DNA of 52,730 nucleotides, from the NCBI RefSeq assembly GCF_000455125.1, contig NZ_AUWR01000007.1, positions 1 to 52,730 on the forward strand, written 5' to 3'. How positions within the stretch are numbered: the first letter of the stretch is position 1; every line of letters begins with the position of its first letter. Shown here piece by piece: positions 48,762 through 52,730 of the stretch. Position numbers and translations under genes: made by a program. The notes below the pieces were generated by a model. That model was not told the origin of the DNA, made no database searches, and saw only the letters and a program-made list of their open reading frames with translations. This stretch comes from Mycobacterium sp. UM_WGJ (lineage in GTDB: Bacteria; Actinomycetota; Actinomycetes; Mycobacteriales; Mycobacteriaceae).

Positions 48762-49777
48762 GTCGTACTGCGCTCCAGGTAGAACTGTGCGGCACGGCGG
48801 ATCGCGTGCTCGGTCGGTTCCGGGTGCCATCCCAGTTCCCGGGTGGCCTTGCCGTGGTCGGCGGGCGATGTCAGCGCCATCAGGCGTGCCCCCGTTGCGG
48901 TGAACGCGAAGTCACGACGCAGCAGAGCGCCCAGGGCGCTCACCAGGTGGCCCGCCACATGCAGGATCGACATCGGTACACCGATACGTGGCGGTGTGGC
49001 TCCGACCGCTTCTGCTGCGATGGTGAGCATCTCGCGCTGGCTCATATACCGCTCGGAAATGATGTAACGCTCACCGATCCGTCCGCGGTCTGCGGCCTGC
49101 AGCATCGCGCGGGCGGCGTCGTCGATTCCCACCACCTCCGAACCCACGCCACGCACGTAGGCCGGCATCCTGCCCAGCGCGGCGAACTGAACGAGCATGC
49201 CTTGGCGCGGCTGCCAATCCGGTGGGCCGTACGGATTCGACACGTTCGTGATCACGGCCGGCAGGCCGCGGTCGGCGACATAAGACAACACCACGCGTTC
49301 GGCCTCACGACGGGAGGCGATGTAAGCGCCGCCTTGGTCGGCCCAGTTGAACGGCGTCTCTTCGTCCACCGTTTCGCCGTTACGGCCCACCGCGATAGTG
49401 CCGATGGTGCTCAGGAACACGAACCGGTCCAGGTCGGCGTCGGCGGCCACCTCCACGACGTTGCGCAGCCCCTCGACGTTGGTGCGGAACAACGGCGCGG
49501 GGTCGCGGAGTTCAGCCCTGGTGTCGACGACGCAGTAATACACGACGTCACGATCCGCCATGGCCGCGGCGACGGCCTCAGTGTCGAAGATGTCGCCATA
49601 GTGCCGCTGAATGTCGAGTCCGTCGATCCCCTGGGTAGAACTCGAACGGCGTAACAGCACCCGCACATCGTCACCGCGGGCGACCAGGTGGCGGGTGACG
49701 CAGGCACCGACGTTTCCGCTGGCGCCCATGACGAGCGCACGCCGCCGATCGACCGCCGACTCATCGTTCGAAGTCAT
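48758..49777 (-). CDS. NAD-dependent epimerase/dehydratase family protein (extended SDR)
   Basis: 339 residues. The Rossmann motif is MGASGNVGACV (18-24). The catalytic Tyr152 lies in GGAYIASRREAE, where the usual YxxxK lysine is replaced by Arg156. FLSTIGTIAVGR carries the Ser/Thr. It resembles dihydroflavonol-reductase or 3beta-HSD-like proteins, which act on cyclic hydroxy/keto groups. AAGGGG precedes the ATG. It is in one operon with the thioesterase and divergent from the DUF35 gene; operator C sits between. Confidence 0.85.
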   Translation of the reverse strand: MTSNDESAVDRRRALVMGASGNVGACVTRHLVARGDDVRVLLRRSSSTQGIDGLDIQRHYGDIFDTEAVAAAMADRDVVYYCVVDTRAELRDPAPLFRTNVEGLRNVVEVAADADLDRFVFLSTIGTIAVGRNGETVDEETPFNWADQGGAYIASRREAERVVLSYVADRGLPAVITNVSNPYGPPDWQPRQGMLVQFAALGRMPAYVRGVGSEVVGIDDAARAMLQAADRGRIGERYIISERYMSQREMLTIAAEAVGATPPRIGVPMSILHVAGHLVSALGALLRRDFAFTATGARLMALTSPADHGKATRELGWHPEPTEHAIRRAAQFYLERSTT

Positions 49778-49846
49778 CCCCGGGCCCCTTACCGTGACCG
49801 TCGGGCACTGGGAGAACCCCGCTGGTCAACTCGCGCCATCGTACAT

Positions 49847-49865
49847 TACTGTAAGCATTACAGTT
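49847..49865. promoter_or_regulatory. Operator C: TACTGTAA-GCA-TTACAGTT
   Basis: The 8-3-8 palindrome with a single mismatch in the last base, in the 113-base divergent gap between the extended SDR (ATG 49777) and the DUF35 gene (ATG 49891). It ends 25 bases before the DUF35 ATG, close to the 28 bases seen for operator A. Confidence 0.7.
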
Positions 49866-49890
49866 AATAGACCCATTGCGGGGAGGTCCC

Positions 49891-50304
49891 ATGCAGAAGG
49901 CGCTAGCTCCCGACATCTCGACCTGGCCGGAGGTAAGCCCACAGCTGGTCGGCAGTCGCTGCGCGGACTGCGACGCCACGGTCTTTCCGGCCCAGCCGCG
50001 CTGCCCGAGCTGCAGCGGCGACAAGATGAGCCGGGAACTGCTGCCGCGCACCGGAACCCTGGTGGCCTGGACCACCCAGGGCTTTCCGCCTGGGGCGCCG
50101 TATCTGGGCCCCACCGGAAAGGACTTCGTGCCGTACGGCGTGGGTCTGGTACAGCTCGGCGATGTCATCCGGGTCGAAGGCCGCCTCACCGAGAACGACC
50201 CGGACACACTGGAATTCGGCATGCCGGTTGAGTTGGTCATGGTGCCGTTCACCTCCGACGCCGAGGGCAACGAGATCATCACCTTCGCCTTCCGGCCGGT
50301 TTAG
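49891..50304 (+). CDS. DUF35 zinc-ribbon/OB-fold protein
   Basis: 137 residues. The zinc ribbon is Cys24-x2-Cys27 and Cys38-x2-Cys41 (CADC, CPSC), followed by an OB fold (GTLVAWTTQGF to MVPF). DUF35 proteins such as ChsH2 bind acyl-CoA and form complexes with thiolase-like partners. GGGGAGG before the ATG at 49891 fixes the start. The thiolase-like gene follows 10 bases downstream, the usual partner arrangement. Confidence 0.9.
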   Translation: MQKALAPDISTWPEVSPQLVGSRCADCDATVFPAQPRCPSCSGDKMSRELLPRTGTLVAWTTQGFPPGAPYLGPTGKDFVPYGVGLVQLGDVIRVEGRLTENDPDTLEFGMPVELVMVPFTSDAEGNEIITFAFRPV

Positions 50305-50314
50305 GAGATCGGCA

Positions 50315-51463
50315 ATGGCCAATGAGGTAGCGATCATCGGAGTCGGGCTGCACCCGTTCGGGCGCTTCGAGGGCAAGTCTGCGATGGCGATGGGGGTCGA
50401 CGCCATCTTCGCCGCGGTCGCCGACGCGCGGGTGGACTGGAAAGACATCGGCGCCGCCACCGGCGGCAGCTGGACGGTGGCCAACCCGGACGCGATCGTC
50501 GGGATGGTCGGGCTGTCGGGCATCCCGTTCACCAACGTGTTCAACGCGTGTGCCACCGCGGCCAGCGCGGTCAAGGTCTGCGCGGACGGTATCGCGCTGG
50601 GCGACTACGACATCGGCATTGCCGTCGGCCTGGACAAACACCCCCGCGGGGCGTTCACCGAAGACCCGGCGCTGGTCGGGATGCCGCGGTGGTACGCGGA
50701 GAACGGCCAGTATCTGACCACCCAGTTCTTCGGCATGAAGGCCAATCGTTACCTGCATGATCACGGCATCTCCCAGCAGACGCTGGCCAAGGTCGCCGCC
50801 AAGAACTTCCGCAACGGCGCGTTGAACCCCAACGCCTTCCGGCGCAAGCCGATCTCCGAGGAGGACATCCTGGGCTCGGCGATGCTGAACTACCCGCTGA
50901 CCCAGTACATGTTCTGCGCCCCCGACGAGGGCGCGGCGGCGGTGGTGATGTGCCGCGCCGACATCGCGCACCGCTACACCGACAAGCCGGTGTACCTGCG
51001 CGCGGTGGAGGTCCGCACCCGGCGCTACGGCGCCTACGAGGTGAACACCACCTTCGCCCCGGTCACCGAGGACGTGGCTCCCACCGTGTACGCCGCCCGC
51101 GCCGCCTTCGAAAAGGCCGGTGTCGCACCCAAAGACGTCGACGTGATCCAGTTGCAGGACACCGATGCCGGGGCCGAGGTCATCCACATGGCCGAGTGCG
51201 GCTTCTGCGCCGACGGCGACCAGGAGAAGCTGCTCGCCGACGGCGCGACCGAGATCAGCGGGCCACTGCCGGTCAACACCGACGGCGGCCTGATCGCCAA
51301 CGGCGAACCGATCGGCGCCTCGGGACTGCGCCAGATTCACGAGCTGGTCCGCCAGCTACGCGGTGAAGCGGGCGATCGCCAGGTGCCGGGCGAGCCGAAG
51401 GTGGGGTTCGCCCAGCTCTACGGCGCACCGGGCACCGCTGCGGCCACCATCCTGACCCGCTAG
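50315..51463 (+). CDS. Thiolase-superfamily lipid-transfer-like protein (Ltp2/SCP-x thiolase type)
   Basis: 382 residues. The first half has the thiolase nucleophile loop FNACATA with Cys79. The usual GHPxGATG near the C-terminus reads NGEPIGASG, with Glu331 where classical thiolases have His. That substitution, and the adjoining DUF35 gene, argue for an Ltp2-like retro-aldolase or another non-classical role, not ordinary thiolysis. TAGGAG before the ATG at 50315 supports the start. It lies in an operon with DUF35 and the amidohydrolase. Confidence 0.88.
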   Translation: MANEVAIIGVGLHPFGRFEGKSAMAMGVDAIFAAVADARVDWKDIGAATGGSWTVANPDAIVGMVGLSGIPFTNVFNACATAASAVKVCADGIALGDYDIGIAVGLDKHPRGAFTEDPALVGMPRWYAENGQYLTTQFFGMKANRYLHDHGISQQTLAKVAAKNFRNGALNPNAFRRKPISEEDILGSAMLNYPLTQYMFCAPDEGAAAVVMCRADIAHRYTDKPVYLRAVEVRTRRYGAYEVNTTFAPVTEDVAPTVYAARAAFEKAGVAPKDVDVIQLQDTDAGAEVIHMAECGFCADGDQEKLLADGATEISGPLPVNTDGGLIANGEPIGASGLRQIHELVRQLRGEAGDRQVPGEPKVGFAQLYGAPGTAAATILTR

Positions 51464-51479
51464 CAGCAAGGACCACGCC

Positions 51480-52709
51480 ATGAGTCAGTTCCGTGACGCA
51501 CCGATCTTCGATGCCGACCAACACATGTACGAAACCCCCGAGGCACTGACCAAACACCTGCCGGAGAAGTACGCGCGGGCAGTCCAATTCGCCCAGATCG
51601 GCCGTCAGACCCGGATCATCATCAACGGCAAGGTGAGCGACTTCATCCCCAACCCCACCTTCGAGCGGGTCGCCGCGCCGGGTGCACACGAGAAGTTCTT
51701 CGCCGGGGAGAACACCGAGGGCCTGACTCTGCGCGAGATGCAAGGCCCCGCCATCGAAGCACCGGCGGCCACCCGCAACCCCACGGACCGGGTCGCCGAA
51801 CTTGACCGCCAGGGCGTCACCGAAGCGTTGAACTACCCCACGCTGGCCAGCCTGGTCGAGCACTCCAGTGCCGACGACCCCGAGCTCACCTTGGCCATCA
51901 TCCACGCGTTGAACCAGTGGATGGCCGAACACTGGACCTATAACTACGGCGGCCGGGTGTTCTCCACGCCGATCATCAACCTCTCCGAAGTCGAGGGCGC
52001 CCAGCGGGAACTGGAGTACATCCTCAGCCAGGGTGCAGCGGTGGCGCTGATCAAACCCGGACCGGTCAACGGTATCCACGGTTGGCGCTCCCCGGCGCTG
52101 CCGGAGTTCGACCCATTCTGGCGTGATGTGGAATCTGCCGGCCTACCCATCGTGCTGCATGCCAGCTTCCCGCCGCTGGACGACTACGTCGGCCGCTGGG
52201 AACCGCCCTACACGCAGAACTTCATGACTCAGAGCGCATTCCGCTGGATGGTGTTGGGGCACCGGGAGATCGCTGACATGATCACCGCGCTGATCTGCCA
52301 TGGCACCCTGACCCGCTTCCCCAAGCTGCGCATCGCCAGCGTCGAGAACGGCAGTTCCTGGATCCGGCCGCTCTTCGATGACTTCGGGGACCTCTACAAG
52401 AAGATGCCGCAGAACTTCCCGGAGCATCCGCACGACGTGTTCCGGCGCAACATCTGGGTCAGCCCGTTCTGGGAGGGCGCCGTCTCCGATGTGGTGGAGA
52501 CCGTCGGCTGGGACAAGGTGCTGTTCGGGTCGGACTATCCGCATCCCGAGGGGCTGGCCGAGCCGAATGGATTCTGGAAGTACGCCGAGGGCATGGACGT
52601 CCGGCGGACCTATGACTTCATGGGTGACAACGCTCGCCGGTTCATGGGACGCCCGCTGGCGAACCCGGATCCGGCCGCGCTCACGCCACCGGAGCTCGCC
52701 GACGCCTGA
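51480..52709 (+). CDS. Amidohydrolase-2 family metal-dependent hydrolase
   Basis: 409 residues, complete. The family has a TIM barrel with one metal. The N-terminal IFDADQHMYE (Asp11, Asp13, His15) replaces the common DxHxH strand, His in GLPIVLHASFPP and the Asp of VLFGSDYPHPEG supply further ligands, and GDNARRFMG is the usual end. Members decarboxylate or hydrolyse cyclic and aromatic acids; PNPTFERVAAPGAHEKFF is common in actinobacterial members of unknown substrate. It starts 16 bases after the thiolase-like gene and is the last complete gene; 21 non-coding bases remain after it. Confidence 0.87.
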   Translation: MSQFRDAPIFDADQHMYETPEALTKHLPEKYARAVQFAQIGRQTRIIINGKVSDFIPNPTFERVAAPGAHEKFFAGENTEGLTLREMQGPAIEAPAATRNPTDRVAELDRQGVTEALNYPTLASLVEHSSADDPELTLAIIHALNQWMAEHWTYNYGGRVFSTPIINLSEVEGAQRELEYILSQGAAVALIKPGPVNGIHGWRSPALPEFDPFWRDVESAGLPIVLHASFPPLDDYVGRWEPPYTQNFMTQSAFRWMVLGHREIADMITALICHGTLTRFPKLRIASVENGSSWIRPLFDDFGDLYKKMPQNFPEHPHDVFRRNIWVSPFWEGAVSDVVETVGWDKVLFGSDYPHPEGLAEPNGFWKYAEGMDVRRTYDFMGDNARRFMGRPLANPDPAALTPPELADA

Positions 52710-52730
52710 CGTTCGTTGACGCTGCGTTCA

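Overview
The window comes from a high-GC actinobacterium, almost certainly a slow-growing Mycobacterium sensu lato. The evidence is a PGRS-type glycine-repeat protein, the mycobacterial S10/spc ribosomal gene order interrupted by an arylsulfatase and its formylglycine-generating enzyme, a complete mycofactocin cluster just upstream of rpsJ (as in M. tuberculosis), and a relic of the ESX-5 gene eccE5. Family names and comparisons with M. tuberculosis proteins rest on recalled motifs and sequences; no database search was run.

Layout. (1) 39-7012: a very long PGRS protein with a cleavable signal peptide instead of a PE domain, a beta-lactamase-fold serine hydrolase with a leaderless-looking promoter, and a small secreted DUF732 protein. 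(2) 7100-23177, all on the minus strand: rpsJ-rplC-rplD-rplW-rplB-rpsS-rplV-rpsC-rplP-rpmC-rpsQ, then an interruption (a + strand eccE5 relic, then atsA and the FGE gene), then rplN-rplX-rplE-rpsZ-rpsH-rplF-rplR-rpsE-rpmD-rplO and sppA. Strong hairpins close the rpsQ and rplO ends. (3) 23635-25831: a DUF4442 hotdog protein and a lipoprotein carboxylesterase. (4) 25946-34475: a cytochrome P450 convergent with the mycofactocin genes mftA-B-C-D-E-F-G, with divergent mftR. (5) 34486-36000: an F420-type luciferase-like oxidoreductase preceded by the decayed remains of a flavin monooxygenase and a SnoaL-like gene. (6) 36045-52709: a dense catabolic region containing a Rieske oxygenase, an isochorismatase-like protein, a FadD19-like acyl-CoA ligase, two aldehyde dehydrogenases, a 3-hydroxyisobutyrate-dehydrogenase-like protein, a 3alpha-HSD-like SDR, two further P450s, a class III CoA-transferase, an acyl-CoA thioesterase, an extended SDR, a DUF35 protein paired with a thiolase-like protein, and an amidohydrolase.

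How it fits together. Region 6 reads as a pathway that hydroxylates and oxidises a hydrophobic (terpenoid-, steroid- or alicyclic-like) substrate, converts it to a CoA thioester and shortens it by retro-aldol or thiolytic cleavage. Three of its promoters share a near-perfect palindrome, TACTGTAA-N3-TTACAGTA, at 43810, 46659 and 49847, so it looks like a local regulon; no dedicated regulator gene is visible inside the window. Mycofactocin, the redox cofactor for nicotinoprotein alcohol oxidation, is made next door, and a recurring CTGTCG/CGACAG half-site in front of both mftA and mftE suggests a split, co-regulated mft operon. The best candidates for something undescribed are the palindrome-marked catabolic regulon, the isochorismatase-like protein that lacks its catalytic triad, and the internally deleted eccE5 relic next to the ribosomal genes.
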